Below, one piece after another: positions 7,518 through 16,311 of a stretch of 64,000 nucleotides of DNA. Origin of the DNA: Thermus neutrinimicus (lineage in GTDB: Bacteria > Deinococcota > Deinococci > Deinococcales > Thermaceae); contig NZ_JAKTNU010000002.1 in NCBI RefSeq assembly GCF_022760955.1, positions 175,789 through 239,788 on the forward strand. Direction: 5' to 3'. The number at the start of each line of letters is the position of its first letter. Positions within the stretch are counted from its first letter, which is position 1. A model generated the notes under the pieces. That model did no database searches. It worked only from the letters and a program-made list of their open reading frames with translations, and was not told where the DNA came from. The translations under genes were made by a program, and so were the position numbers.

Positions 7518-8662
7518 AGGGCATCCGGGATCCCAAGCTCTGGCCCATCGCCGAGAAGGTGGAGGCCGGCGAGCGCCTCACCTTTGCCGAAGGGCTGATC
7601 CTCTACCAAACCCAAGACCTCCCAGGCCTCATGCGCCTGGCCAACCGGGTGCGGGAGAAAAAACACGGGCACAAGACCTACTTCGTCCACTCCCTCCGCG
7701 TTTCCCAGACCAACATCTGCTACGTGGGCTGTACCTTCTGTGCCTTCCAGAGAAGGTTCGGGGAGGAGGGGGCCTGGGACTGGGACGTGGAGGAGGTGGT
7801 GGCCTGGGTAAGGGAGCGGTACCAGCCCGGCCTCACGGAGATCCACATGACGGCGGGCCACCACCCCAAAAGACCCTTTTCCTACTACCTGGACCTGGTT
7901 AGGGCCCTGAAGGAAAACTTTCCCGGGGTCCAGGTGAAGGCCTGGACGGCGGCGGAGATCCACCACTTCTCCAAGATCGCCCGCCTCCCCTACAAGGAGG
8001 TGCTTCTGGCCCTTAAGGAGGCGGGGTTGGACGCCATGCCGGGGGGCGGGGCGGAGATCTTCGCCGAGAGGGTGCGCAAGGAGATCGCCCGGGCCAAGGT
8101 CTCCGCGGAGGGGTGGCTTTTGATCCACCGGACCGCCCACCAACTGGGCATCCCCACCAACGCCACCATGCTCTACGGGCACATGGAGACCCTCGAGGAG
8201 CGCCTGGACCACATGGACCGCCTGCGCAAGCTCCAGGATGAAACCGGGGGGTTCATGAGCTTCATCCCCTTAGCCTTCCAGCCAGACGGCAACCTGCTGG
8301 CCAAGAAGCTAGGGAAGCGAGAGTTCACCACGGGTCTGGACGACCTCCGCAACCTGGCCGTGGCCCGCCTTTACCTGGACAACATCCCCCACATCAAGGG
8401 GTACTGGGCCACCCTGACCCCAGAGCTGGCCCAGGTTTCCCTGGACTGGGGGGTCACGGACATCGACGGCACCCTGATCGAGGAGCGCATCGTCCACATG
8501 GCGGGAAGCCCTGCCCCCAAGGGGCTGTCCAAGAGGGAGCTGGCGGAAATCATCCGCAAAGCGGGGCGGATCCCCGTGGAACGGGACGCCCTTTACCGGG
8601 AGATCCGGGTCTGGGAGAGCGCCACCGCACCCGCGGAAGGCAGGGCTCCGCAAGAGGCCTGA
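7514..8662 (+). CDS. mqnE: Aminofutalosine synthase (radical SAM)
   Basis: MqnE uses a 5'-deoxyadenosyl radical to join SAM-derived adenosine to 3-[(1-carboxyvinyl)oxy]benzoate in the futalosine route to menaquinone. The 382-residue product carries the radical-SAM cluster CYVGCTFC (Cys69, Cys73, Cys76), then AFQRRFGEEGAW, and later ITNATM-like and FMSFIPLAFQPDGN segments typical of MqnE/MqnC enzymes. The DPKLWPIAEKVEAGERLT N terminus fits MqnE rather than MqnC. The GTG start overlaps the preceding stop, and its TGA overlaps the mqnA ATG, so mqnE and mqnA are coupled. Confidence 0.92.
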   Translation: MKGIRDPKLWPIAEKVEAGERLTFAEGLILYQTQDLPGLMRLANRVREKKHGHKTYFVHSLRVSQTNICYVGCTFCAFQRRFGEEGAWDWDVEEVVAWVRERYQPGLTEIHMTAGHHPKRPFSYYLDLVRALKENFPGVQVKAWTAAEIHHFSKIARLPYKEVLLALKEAGLDAMPGGGAEIFAERVRKEIARAKVSAEGWLLIHRTAHQLGIPTNATMLYGHMETLEERLDHMDRLRKLQDETGGFMSFIPLAFQPDGNLLAKKLGKREFTTGLDDLRNLAVARLYLDNIPHIKGYWATLTPELAQVSLDWGVTDIDGTLIEERIVHMAGSPAPKGLSKRELAEIIRKAGRIPVERDALYREIRVWESATAPAEGRAPQEA

Positions 8663-9480
8663 TGGTCTACTCCCTAGGGGTTCCCCTCTACGCCAACACC
8701 GCCCCCCTATACCATTTCCTGGAAGCCCATGGCTGGACCCTCCGCCACGGGGTCCCCGCGGAACTCAACCGCATGGTGCTCTCGGGGGAGGTGGGGCTTT
8801 CCCTGGTTTCCAGCTACTTCTACCTGGAGCACCAGGAGGAGCTCGGGCTTCTTCCCGACTTCTCCGTGGCCGTGCTGGGGAGGGTGTACTCCGTGAACCT
8901 GTTCCACAAGGGAAGGCTTAGAGACCTGGGAAGGGTCGCCCTCACCGCGGAAAGCGCCACCAGCGTGGAGCTCCTTAAGCTCCTCCTGAGGGAACGGGGG
9001 ATCTTTCCCGAGTACGAGAAGCGGGAGGGGGGGCTTGAGCTCCTCCGGGAGTACGACGGGGTCCTGCTGATCGGCGACAGGGCCATAAGGGCCTACGCCA
9101 GCCTCCTGGACCGCCTTCCCGAAACCCCCCACGCCCTGCCCACCCGCTTTGGGGAGGTGGAGGTGCTGGATCTCTCCATGCTCTGGTTCGAGCGCACCCG
9201 CCTTCCCTTTGTCTTCGCCGTCTGGGCCTACCGCAAGGAAACCCCTCCCCCCCTGGAGTTGGTACAGGCCTTAAGGCGGGCCCGGCGCCAGGGGCTTGCC
9301 CGGCTCGGGGAGGTGGCCGAGGCCGAGGCCAGGCGGCTGGGAGTCCAGCCTGCCCTTATGGAACACTACCTGTGGAACTTCCGCTACCACCTGGAGGAGC
9401 CCGACCGCCTGGGCCTACAGGCCTTCGCCCAAGCCCTGGGCCTTTCCTTTGTCCCTGCCTACTACCCCGAAGCCCCTTGA
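8662..9480 (+). CDS. mqnA: Chorismate dehydratase of the futalosine pathway
   Basis: MqnA dehydrates chorismate to 3-[(1-carboxyvinyl)oxy]benzoate, the first step of the futalosine menaquinone pathway and the source of the MqnE substrate. The 272-residue protein has the periplasmic-binding-like fold of the family: YSLGVPLYANTAPLYHFLE at the N terminus, VGLSLVSSYFYL, and LTAESATSVELLKLLL for the ligand-binding loop. It overlaps mqnE by one base (TGATG). Its last codons contain the start of a perfect -35 element used by the next unit. Confidence 0.92.
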   Translation: MVYSLGVPLYANTAPLYHFLEAHGWTLRHGVPAELNRMVLSGEVGLSLVSSYFYLEHQEELGLLPDFSVAVLGRVYSVNLFHKGRLRDLGRVALTAESATSVELLKLLLRERGIFPEYEKREGGLELLREYDGVLLIGDRAIRAYASLLDRLPETPHALPTRFGEVEVLDLSMLWFERTRLPFVFAVWAYRKETPPPLELVQALRRARRQGLARLGEVAEAEARRLGVQPALMEHYLWNFRYHLEEPDRLGLQAFAQALGLSFVPAYYPEAP

Positions 9481-9505
9481 CAGCGTCCTTCCCTTCCCCT
9501 ATCCT
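9477..9505 (+). promoter_or_regulatory. Strong promoter of the aromatic amino acid unit
   Basis: TTGACA at 9477-9482 (overlapping the mqnA stop) and TATCCT at 9500-9505 are separated by 17 bases, a near-ideal sigma-A promoter. The expected start point is about 9512, only a few bases before the leader-peptide ATG at 9516. Confidence 0.75.
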
Positions 9506-9515
9506 TGGAGGCAAT

Positions 9516-9581
9516 ATGCGGACCCTTGGGCGCCACTTCGGCTTTTATTATCCCGCCGGGGGCGCCCTGCGGCCTGCATAG
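9516..9581 (+). CDS. 21-residue aromatic leader peptide upstream of DAHP synthase
   Basis: A small reading frame starts at ATG 9516, with GGAGG four bases upstream at 9507-9511, and ends with TAG at 9579-9581. Residues 8-12 are Phe-Gly-Phe-Tyr-Tyr (codons 9537-9551), a cluster of exactly the amino acids made by the downstream genes. Downstream of the Tyr codons the RNA can fold in two exclusive ways (see the attenuator entry). This is the layout of a classical amino acid leader peptide, in which ribosome stalling at scarce Phe-tRNA or Tyr-tRNA selects the structure. The match is by eye; no homologue is known to me. Confidence 0.65.
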   Translation: MRTLGRHFGFYYPAGGALRPA

Positions 9582-9620
9582 GGTTTTTCGCAAGAGGGCG
9601 CCCCCAAAAAGGGGGCGCCC
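9558..9620 (+). promoter_or_regulatory. Attenuator: alternative hairpins before DAHP synthase
   Basis: Segment B, GGGGGCGCCC at 9558-9567, lies inside the leader frame. Segment C, GGGCGCCCCC, is at 9596-9605, and segment D at 9611-9620 is identical to B. C can pair over all ten bases with B (antiterminator) or with D across an AAAAA loop (terminator-like hairpin). A ribosome that finishes the leader would cover B and favour C:D; one held at the Phe/Tyr codons would leave B at least partly free. After D comes only a short U run (CTTTT), so C:D may act as a weak terminator or by hindering the ribosome site at 9631-9635. An alternative short stem ending at 9583 precedes TTTTT at 9584-9588. Confidence 0.6.
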
Positions 9621-9640
9621 GAGGCTTTTGGGAGGCCAAG

Positions 9641-10675
9641 ATGCTGATCGTGATGAAGCGGGGACACACGGATGCGGAGCTGGATGAGGTGATCCGGGAG
9701 ATCGAGAAGGTGGGCTACCGGCCCCACATCTCCCGGGGGGTGGAGACCACCCTGGTGGGGGCCATCGGCCGGGGGCCCACCCCGGAGCTGATGGAGCACT
9801 TCCGGGCCCTTCCCGGGGTAGCGGACGTCATTCCCATCTCCAAGCCCTACAAGCTGGCGAGCCTCGAGGTCCAACCCTTCCCCACCATCCTGGAGTTTCC
9901 CACCGGCAAAACCGGAGGCGACCACGTCCTCGTGGCCGCAGGCCCTTGCGGGGTGGAGTCGAGGGAGCAGACCCTGAAAGCGGCGCGTTACGTGAAGGCC
10001 CACGGGGCCGCCATGCTCCGGGGCGGAGCCTTCAAGCCCAGGACTAGCCCCTACGCCTTCCAGGGCCTGGGGCTGGAGGGCCTAAGGATCCTGGCGGAGG
10101 CCCGCCGGGAAACGGGACTTCCCGTGGTCACCGAGGTCTTATCCCCAGACCAGGTGGAGCTGGTGGCGGAGTATGCCGACGTGCTGCAGGTGGGGGCCCG
10201 CAACGCCCAGAACTTCCCCCTGCTTCAGGCGGTGGGTGAGGCGGGGAAACCCGTCCTCCTCAAGCGGGGCATGAGCATGACCCTGGAAGAGTTCCTGATG
10301 AGCGCGGAGTACATCCTCTCCCGGGGCAACATGCAGGTCATCCTGGTGGAGCGGGGCATCCGCACCTTTGAGAAGGCCACCCGCTACACCCTGGATGTCT
10401 CCGCAATCCCCGTGCTCAAGAGCCTTACCCACCTTCCCGTCTGGGTGGACCCCTCCCACCCCGCAGGCCGGCGGGAATGGGTCATTCCCCTGGCCCTGGC
10501 GGGTCTGGCCGCCGGGGCGGATGGCCTCATCGTGGAAACCCATCCCGAACCGGAAAAGGCCCTTTCCGATGCCGCCCAGCAGCTCCACGAGCACGAGTTC
10601 GCCGAGCTCATGGCCAAGGCCCGGCGCCTGGTGGAGGCCCTGGGCAAAACCCTCGCCGCTCCCGTTCTGGGATGA
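9641..10675 (+). CDS. aroF: 3-deoxy-7-phosphoheptulonate synthase (type I-beta)
   Basis: This enzyme condenses phosphoenolpyruvate and erythrose 4-phosphate, the entry step of the shikimate pathway. The 344-residue protein has an N-terminal ferredoxin-like regulatory domain (residues ~1-75, [18 protein letters not shown]), used in this subclass for feedback inhibition. The TIM-barrel catalytic domain includes [37 protein letters not shown] and the metal site [11 protein letters not shown]. The start at 9641 has GGAGG at 9631-9635. The C-terminal codons overlap tyrA by four bases. Regulation probably occurs through the leader peptide and attenuator upstream. The symbol follows common usage in Thermus and Bacillus relatives. 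Confidence 0.93.
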   Translation: MLIVMKRGHTDAELDEVIREIEKVGYRPHISRGVETTLVGAIGRGPTPELMEHFRALPGVADVIPISKPYKLASLEVQPFPTILEFPTGKTGGDHVLVAAGPCGVESREQTLKAARYVKAHGAAMLRGGAFKPRTSPYAFQGLGLEGLRILAEARRETGLPVVTEVLSPDQVELVAEYADVLQVGARNAQNFPLLQAVGEAGKPVLLKRGMSMTLEEFLMSAEYILSRGNMQVILVERGIRTFEKATRYTLDVSAIPVLKSLTHLPVWVDPSHPAGRREWVIPLALAGLAAGADGLIVETHPEPEKALSDAAQQLHEHEFAELMAKARRLVEALGKTLAAPVLG

Positions 10676-11751
10676 AGCCGCTTTTCGCCAAGGTGGGCAT
10701 CTTCGGTGTGGGGCTTCTGGGCGGGAGCGTGGCCCTGGGGCTAAAGGAACGCTTCCTGGCCGAGGAGGTCCACGCCTACGACCAGGATCCCGAGGCCCTG
10801 GAAAAAGCCCTTTTCCTGGGGGTGGCGGACCGGATCCACCCTGAGCCCGGCCCCTGGGTAGGGGAGCTGGAGCTGGGCGTCCTGGCGGCCCCCGTGGGGG
10901 CCCTGGTGGGTCTGGGGAAGGCCCTGGCCCCCTTCGCCAACCCGGAAAGCCTCTGGACCGACGTGGGTAGCGTCAAGGCCCAGGTGGTGGGGGCCCTGGA
11001 AGGCCTCCTCCCCCACTTCCTGGGGGGCCACCCCATGGCGGGAAGCGAACGGGCCGGGGTGGAAAACGCCCACGCGGGCCTTCTGCAAAACGCCATCTGG
11101 GTCCTAACCCCCACAAGGCGGACCAGCCCCCAGGCCAAGGAGGGAATCCGGAAGCTGGTGGAGGCCCTGGGGGCCTACCCCTTGGAGATGACCCCGGAGC
11201 TTCACGACAACTTGGTGGCCCGCATCTCCCACCTGCCCTACCTCCTGGCGGTGGCCCTGAACCGCCTGGTGGCCCATAGCCCCCACCGGGACCTCCTGAT
11301 GTTTTTGGCGGCCGGGGGATTCCGCGACCTCACCCGGGTGGCCTCCGGCTCCCCCAGGATGAGCCGGGACATGGTGGTGGAGAACAAGGAAGCCCTCAGG
11401 GAGGCCATGGAGGAGCTGAGGGGGGTCCTTTGGGAACTGGAGGGGCTCCTGGACGAACCCGAGGCCCTGCTACAGGCGGCGGAGGAAGCCAAGCGCACCC
11501 GGGATAGCCTCCCCATCGTGCGCCGAAGCCTCCTCCCCGAGATGCACGACCTGGTGGTCCAGGTGCCAGACCGCCCGGGCCAGATCGCCCGGATCGCCAC
11601 CGCCTTGGGGGAGGCCGGGGTCAACATCAAGGACATCGAGGTCCTCACCATCCGGGAGGAGGCCGGGGCCATCCGCCTGGGCTTCGCCAGCCGGGAGGAG
11701 CGGGAAAAGGCCCGGGAGGTGCTTTCCCAGGTGGGGTACCGGATCCCCTAA
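10672..11751 (+). CDS. tyrA: Prephenate dehydrogenase with ACT domain
   Basis: TyrA oxidatively decarboxylates prephenate to 4-hydroxyphenylpyruvate on the way to tyrosine. The 359-residue protein starts with a Rossmann NAD-binding motif (KVGIFGVGLLGGSVALGL), then LGGHPMAGSERAGVENA, whose His and Ser/Glu contact the substrate, and a helical dimerisation domain with GFRDLTRVASGSP. Residues ~288-359 (MHDLVVQVPDRPGQIARIAT) form an ACT domain, which in this family binds an amino acid for feedback control. ATGA overlap with the DAHP synthase gene indicates coupling. Its 3' end overlaps the convergent GGDEF gene by four bases. Confidence 0.93.
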   Translation: MKPLFAKVGIFGVGLLGGSVALGLKERFLAEEVHAYDQDPEALEKALFLGVADRIHPEPGPWVGELELGVLAAPVGALVGLGKALAPFANPESLWTDVGSVKAQVVGALEGLLPHFLGGHPMAGSERAGVENAHAGLLQNAIWVLTPTRRTSPQAKEGIRKLVEALGAYPLEMTPELHDNLVARISHLPYLLAVALNRLVAHSPHRDLLMFLAAGGFRDLTRVASGSPRMSRDMVVENKEALREAMEELRGVLWELEGLLDEPEALLQAAEEAKRTRDSLPIVRRSLLPEMHDLVVQVPDRPGQIARIATALGEAGVNIKDIEVLTIREEAGAIRLGFASREEREKAREVLSQVGYRIP

Positions 11752-12683
11752 GGAGCCCGCTCCACCCGGTTCCTGCCCCTCTTTTTGGCCAAGTACAGGG
11801 CACTATCGGCCCTTTGGAAAACCTCCTTCACATCCCCCCGGTACACCGCCACCCCAAAGCTTCCCGACACGCCCAAGCGGCTAAGCTCCGCCCTGAGCCT
11901 CTCCGCTACCCGCATGGCCTCCCCCTCCTCGGCGCGGGGGAGAAGGATGGCGAACTCCTCCCCACCCCAACGCCCCACCAAATCCCCGTGGCGGACGTGG
12001 GCGATCAGGAACTGGGCCACCTCCTTCAGAAGCCGGTCCCCTTCCTGGTGGCCCTGGGTGTCGTTCACCCGCTTGAAGTGGTCCAGGTCCAAAAGGACCA
12101 AGCTAAACGGCTTCTCCCCTCGGTCCACCCGGGCGGCCTCCCGCTCTATGGCCATCTCCAGGGCGCGGCGGTTGGGCAGGCCGGTCAGGGGATCGGTGAG
12201 GGCCTGCTCCCGCCAGAAACGGATCTGGCCGTGAAGCTCCCGGAAGCGGGCTAAGAGAAAGGTGAGGGAGAGGAGGATGGCCTGGCTCACGGCAAAATGG
12301 GGCCAGAAGTCCAGGCCCCGGCCCCAAACCACGGGAGCCAACACCAAAACCCCGCCCCACAAGGCCCCTAGGAGGTAACCCCAGGACCACGGAGGATAGG
12401 CGAACCCCGCCAGCAAGTAAAGGGCAGGGGCAAAGAACCCGGCCAAGGGCCAGGCTTCCCCCACCCGCCACATCTCAAAGAGCAGGTACGCTCCCAAGGG
12501 GTGGAGAAGAAGGCGGGGTGCGGACTTGGGCCCTTTGCGCATGGCCCAAAGGGCCCAGAGGAGGAGAAGGGCATAGAGAAAGACCTCAGGGCCCTGGGGT
12601 GGGAACCGCCGCACCTGTAGCAGGAGGCCGAGGGCCATCCCCACCCAGCTGGCAAGGTAGAAGAACCGGCCCCGGCCATCCAT
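11748..12683 (-). CDS. Membrane GGDEF-domain diguanylate cyclase
   Basis: This 311-residue protein has an N-terminal hydrophobic region of about six membrane spans (residues ~8-130), a short linker (REQALTDPLTGLPNRRAL) and a complete GGDEF domain. The active-site loop is GRWGGEEF and the metal-binding Asp lies in LLDLDHFKRVND. It should make cyclic di-GMP from two GTP. I see no RxxD inhibitory site directly before GGEEF. Membrane anchoring suggests control by an envelope signal. The ATG at 12683 (MDGRGRFFYLASW) is taken because translation further upstream would run through the promoter gap into glcD. Confidence 0.88.
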   Translation of the reverse strand: MDGRGRFFYLASWVGMALGLLLQVRRFPPQGPEVFLYALLLLWALWAMRKGPKSAPRLLLHPLGAYLLFEMWRVGEAWPLAGFFAPALYLLAGFAYPPWSWGYLLGALWGGVLVLAPVVWGRGLDFWPHFAVSQAILLSLTFLLARFRELHGQIRFWREQALTDPLTGLPNRRALEMAIEREAARVDRGEKPFSLVLLDLDHFKRVNDTQGHQEGDRLLKEVAQFLIAHVRHGDLVGRWGGEEFAILLPRAEEGEAMRVAERLRAELSRLGVSGSFGVAVYRGDVKEVFQRADSALYLAKKRGRNRVERAP

Positions 12684-12733
12684 GCCTCCAGAGTAGACGG
12701 GTTCCCGTGAAAGCCCCGTGAAAAAAAACCGAA

Positions 12734-14101
12734 CTAGGGGAGGAGCTTTCCCGGGTTCAGGATGCCCTGGGGATCCAGGGTGGCCTTGACCGTGCGGAAG
12801 GCCTCGAGGGTGGCCTCGTCCACCGCTTCCCTCAGGAACTCCCGCTTCATGAGGCCGATCCCGTGCTCCCCGGAAAGGACCCCACCATGCCTTAGGGCCA
12901 CCCGGGCGATCTCGTGGGCCAGCTCCCAAACCCGCTCCTCGCTTTCCCTCCTCGGGTCAAAGAGGATGTTGGGGTGCAGGTTTCCGTCCCCGATGTGGCC
13001 AAACTGGGCCACCACCAGGCCAAAGGCCTCCCCCAAGGCGGAAATCTCCCGCACCACCTGGGGAAGACGGCTTCTCGGCACAGCGATGTCCTCGTTGACC
13101 CGCTTGGGGCGGATGCGGCCCAAGGCCGGGCTCACGCTCCGCCTGGCCCGCCAAAGGGCCTCGGCCTCCCCCTCGTCCCGGGCCCTTTGCACCCTGGCCC
13201 CAAGGCCTTTGGCGGTTTCCTCCACCAGGGAAAGCTCCTCCTGGACCACCTCGAGGCTGTCCCCATCGGTTTCCGCCAAGAGGAGGGCGTGCCCCCGGGG
13301 AAGGCCCATGCCCAGGTAGTCCTCCACGGCGTTCACGCAAGTGGGGTCCAAAAACTCCAGCCTGGCGGGCACTGCCCCCTGGGCGATGGCCTGGGAGACC
13401 GCCTCCGCCAGGGCGCCCACCTCGGAAAAGGCCGCCATCAGGGTGGCCCGGTACCGGGGCAAGGGCAGAAGCCGCACCCGCACCCCCGTGATGAGGCCCA
13501 GGGTCCCCTCGGAACCGATGAGAAGGCCTGGCAGGTCGTAGGCCTGGCGACCCAGGCGGTGGACCTCGCCCCAGGCATCCACGAACTCCAGCTCCAGCAC
13601 ATAGTCCCCCGTGACCCCGTACTTGAAGCAAAGGGGCCCCCCGGCGTTCTCCCCCAGGTTCCCTCCCAGGGTGCTGGTGCGCAGGGAAGCGGGGTCAGGG
13701 GGGTAGAAAAGCCCGTGGGGCCTGGCCTCCTCCGAAACCCTGGCCGTGGTCACCCCGGGCTCGGCCCAGGCGGTGCGGCCCCCGGGGTCCAGCTCCAGAC
13801 GGGTCATGCGGGTGAAGGCCACCACGAGGGCTCCCTCCTCGGGAACCGCCCCGCCGCTCAAACCGCTTCCCGCACCCCGGGCCACCAGGGGCAGGCCGTG
13901 CCGCCGGGCCAGACGCACCAGGGCCTGGACCTCCTCCCGGGATTCCGGCAGGACCACCGCCAAGGGCTCCGGCCCCACCAGGATGGCGTCGTAGCGGTAA
14001 ACCCCTTTTTCCGAGCGGGAAAGCAACGCCCGGGGCCCAAAGAGGGCCTTGAGCTCGGAGCGGACGGCCTCAGCCAGGGAAGGTATCCTCCGGACCCCCA
14101 T
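12734..14101 (-). CDS. glcD: FAD-binding oxidase, glycolate oxidase GlcD-like subunit
   Basis: This 455-residue flavoprotein belongs to the vanillyl-alcohol-oxidase superfamily. The FAD-binding PP-loop is [20 protein letters not shown], followed by [20 protein letters not shown] and [13 protein letters not shown]. The FAD-oxidase C-terminal domain has [16 protein letters not shown] and ends [15 protein letters not shown] then [13 protein letters not shown], the standard GlcD/D-lactate dehydrogenase ending. The substrate is a 2-hydroxy acid such as glycolate or D-lactate. GlcE and GlcF partners are absent here, so it may act alone. A run of eight T on its coding strand about 10 bases after the stop could help end transcription. 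Confidence 0.87.
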   Translation of the reverse strand: MGVRRIPSLAEAVRSELKALFGPRALLSRSEKGVYRYDAILVGPEPLAVVLPESREEVQALVRLARRHGLPLVARGAGSGLSGGAVPEEGALVVAFTRMTRLELDPGGRTAWAEPGVTTARVSEEARPHGLFYPPDPASLRTSTLGGNLGENAGGPLCFKYGVTGDYVLELEFVDAWGEVHRLGRQAYDLPGLLIGSEGTLGLITGVRVRLLPLPRYRATLMAAFSEVGALAEAVSQAIAQGAVPARLEFLDPTCVNAVEDYLGMGLPRGHALLLAETDGDSLEVVQEELSLVEETAKGLGARVQRARDEGEAEALWRARRSVSPALGRIRPKRVNEDIAVPRSRLPQVVREISALGEAFGLVVAQFGHIGDGNLHPNILFDPRRESEERVWELAHEIARVALRHGGVLSGEHGIGLMKREFLREAVDEATLEAFRTVKATLDPQGILNPGKLLP

Positions 14102-14110
14102 GCCCTAAGG

Positions 14111-14593
14111 CTACCAGGTGGGGTCGCAGTGGGGAGAGGACTCCGGGCGCACGGGGTTGGCCGCCCGCACGTAGGGCCCCCTTAGACCCCCGGTATATCC
14201 CCTCAACCAGAGCCTTCGGTGGGGCAAAGGTTCCACGATGATCCCCTGGGGCCCAAGGGAGAGGCTTCCCGGCGAGGTGAGGGACACCGCCAGCACCTCC
14301 CCCTCGGGGGTCACCTCCAAAAAGCCCTGCACCCGCCCCGCATGGATGGGAGCCAAAAGGGCATACCGCTCCCCCGGGCGCGCCTGGTGGGGAGCAAACC
14401 CTTCGGGCAGAAAGAGGAGCTCTAGCCCGTCCAACCTTCCCTCCAGGTCAAAGGCGAAGTCCAGCCGGGTGTTGCCTGCGGTGCAGTAGGTATCCTGTGT
14501 CCTTAAGCCCGTGATGCCGTGCCCCGGGTAGACCGCCTCCAGGGTCAGGGTGCAGGCGGAAAGGAGCCACAGGAGGGGAAGAAGGACCCTCAT
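14111..14593 (-). CDS. Predicted lipoprotein of unknown function
   Basis: The product (160 residues from ATG 14593) starts MRVLLPLLWLLSACTLTLE, a lipoprotein signal peptide with lipobox LSAC, so it is probably exported and anchored through Cys14. The mature part has no domain I recognise. It contains two further cysteines (YCTAGNT and the C-terminal PHCDPTW) and is rich in beta-strand-forming residues. GGAAGG precedes the start by eight bases. Its stop lies 9 bases from the glcD start on the same strand, so the two may be co-transcribed. It is divergent from the EVE gene. Confidence 0.75.
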   Translation of the reverse strand: MRVLLPLLWLLSACTLTLEAVYPGHGITGLRTQDTYCTAGNTRLDFAFDLEGRLDGLELLFLPEGFAPHQARPGERYALLAPIHAGRVQGFLEVTPEGEVLAVSLTSPGSLSLGPQGIIVEPLPHRRLWLRGYTGGLRGPYVRAANPVRPESSPHCDPTW

Positions 14594-14663
14594 GCTTCCA
14601 TCCTTCCCCAAAACCCTCCCGGAAGGTTTTACCCAGGCTAAAGCCTCCTTTAGACTCTTGGCC

Positions 14664-15116
14664 ATGGCCTACTGGCTTCTGAAATCCGAACCCGAGGTCT
14701 ACAGCATCCTGGACCTCAGACGGGAAAGAAGGGCCATCTGGGACGGGGTGCGCAACTACCAGGCCCGGAACTACCTGATGCAGATGCAGGTGGGGGATCT
14801 CTGTTTCTTTTACCATTCCAACTCCAACCCCCCAGGCATCGCCGGGCTCTGCCGGGTGGTGCGGACCCTCCTCCCCGACCCCACCCAGTTCGAACCAGGT
14901 AGCCCCTACTTTGACCCCAAGGCCACCCGGGACAAGCCCAGATGGTACACGGTGGAGGTGGAGTTCCTCGAGGCCTGGCCCCTCATCCCCCTGGAGGAGC
15001 TGAGGGCCTGCTTCCCCCAGGACCACCCCTTGGTGCGAAAGGGGAACCGGCTTTCCGTGATGCCGGTTCCCCCGGAGGTGGCCGAAGGGCTTATTGCGCG
15101 GAAAGGGTGCCGATGA
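14664..15116 (+). CDS. EVE-domain protein (modified-base reader family)
   Basis: This 150-residue protein is a single EVE domain (MAYWLLKSEPEVYSILDL; IWDGVRNYQARNYL; VGDLCFFYHSN; PRWYTVEVEFLEAWPLIPL). EVE proteins have a PUA-like fold and are thought to read modified bases in DNA or RNA. A hexamer TAGACT (14651-14656) lies seven bases before the ATG, with TTTACC 17 bases further up, so the mRNA is probably leaderless. The last 26 bases overlap the 3' end of the convergent pilC gene. No restriction-modification genes are adjacent. Confidence 0.87.
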   Translation: MAYWLLKSEPEVYSILDLRRERRAIWDGVRNYQARNYLMQMQVGDLCFFYHSNSNPPGIAGLCRVVRTLLPDPTQFEPGSPYFDPKATRDKPRWYTVEVEFLEAWPLIPLEELRACFPQDHPLVRKGNRLSVMPVPPEVAEGLIARKGCR

Positions 15117-16311
15117 TCTTGAAGAGGGGCAGGAACATCCCCGCCACGATCATCCCCACGATCACGCCCAGGAAGATGATCATGAGGGGCTCTATGGCGG
15201 CGGTGAGGCTGGCCACCGCCTCATCCACCTCCCGCTCGTAGAAGTCGGCGATCTTGGAAAGGAGGGTGTCCAGGGCCCCCGTCTCCTCCCCGATGGCCAC
15301 CATGGAGCTCACCATGGGGGGGAAAACGAAGGGATGCTGGGCCAGGGTGAGATTTAAAGGCTCCCCCTGCTGGACCTTGAGCTTAGCCGTGTCCACGATC
15401 TCCTCCACCACGCTGTTGCCCGCCGTCCCCTTGGTGATGTCCAAGGACTCCACGATGTTCACCCCGCTGGAAAGGAGGAGGGCCAGGGTACGGGAGAAGC
15501 GGGCCACGGCGGTCTTGCGGTTGAGGTTGCCGAAGACGGGTACGCGGAGCTTGATCCGGTCCACCACCTTCCGCCCCTGAGGGGTCCCGTAGTACCAGCG
15601 GTACACGAAGAAGAGGACCACCGCCAAAAGCACCAAAGGCAGCGTGGCCGCCCGCAGGAAGTCCGAAAGGGCGATGAGGAAGCGGGTGAGAAGGGGAAGC
15701 TCCGAACCCAGGTCCGTGAGGATCTGGGCGAACTGGGGCACGATGCCCGTGAGGAGGAAGTAGGCCACGCCCACGGCAAAGACGAAGACGATGGCGGGGT
15801 AGGTCATGGCGCTACGGATCTTGCCCCTGAGCTCCAGGTCCTTCTCCAGGAAGGTGGCCAGGCGGTCCAGGATCACGTCCAGCCCACCCGAGGTCTCCCC
15901 GGCCCGCACCAGGTTCACGTACAGCCGGGAGAAGAGCTTGTGCTTGGCCAGGGCATCGGAGAAGGCCATACCCCCTTCAATGTCGGTGCGGACCTTCTTG
16001 ATGATCTCCCGGAACTTCTTGTTCTCAGTCTGCCTTTCCAGGATGGCCAGGGACTGCAAAAGCGTAAGCCCTGCCCCCAGCATGGTGGCCAGCTGCCGGG
16101 AGAAGATGGCCAGGTCCTTGAGCCCAGGGCCCCTCTCCAGGGCAGGAAGGCGCACCTCGGCCTGCAGGCCTTTCCCCGGCTCCTTGATCTCGGCCACGAA
16201 AAGTCCCCGGTCCCTGAGGAGCCTGGCAGCGGTGCGCAGGTCCTCCGCCTCGATGGTGGCCTCCACCAGGCGGCCCTGGCGGTCGCGGGCCTTATACTGG
16301 TAGACTGGCAT
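15091..16311 (-). CDS. pilC: Type IV pilus inner-membrane platform protein
   Basis: PilC is the inner-membrane platform that connects the pilus assembly ATPases to the growing pilin fibre. In Thermus, type IV pili serve twitching and the very efficient DNA uptake. The 406-residue protein has two GspF domains (about 65-190 and 270-390) and three membrane segments (about 170-190, 215-240 and 375-400). The motif FSRQLATMLGAGLTLLQSL at residues ~70-88 and its echo FSRTLALLLSSGVNIVESL are diagnostic. MPVYQYKARDRQGRLV is the usual N terminus, so the ATG at 16311 is favoured although the frame is open further up. This start codon overlaps the divergent tsaC start (CATG). Confidence 0.95.
   Translation of the reverse strand: MPVYQYKARDRQGRLVEATIEAEDLRTAARLLRDRGLFVAEIKEPGKGLQAEVRLPALERGPGLKDLAIFSRQLATMLGAGLTLLQSLAILERQTENKKFREIIKKVRTDIEGGMAFSDALAKHKLFSRLYVNLVRAGETSGGLDVILDRLATFLEKDLELRGKIRSAMTYPAIVFVFAVGVAYFLLTGIVPQFAQILTDLGSELPLLTRFLIALSDFLRAATLPLVLLAVVLFFVYRWYYGTPQGRKVVDRIKLRVPVFGNLNRKTAVARFSRTLALLLSSGVNIVESLDITKGTAGNSVVEEIVDTAKLKVQQGEPLNLTLAQHPFVFPPMVSSMVAIGEETGALDTLLSKIADFYEREVDEAVASLTAAIEPLMIIFLGVIVGMIVAGMFLPLFKIIGTLSAQ

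Noticed and set aside
12914..14185. Long plus-strand open frame opposite glcD
   Set aside because: High G+C antisense shadow; the protein is full of Gly, His, Gln and Pro with no fold-like pattern, while glcD shows complete family motifs.
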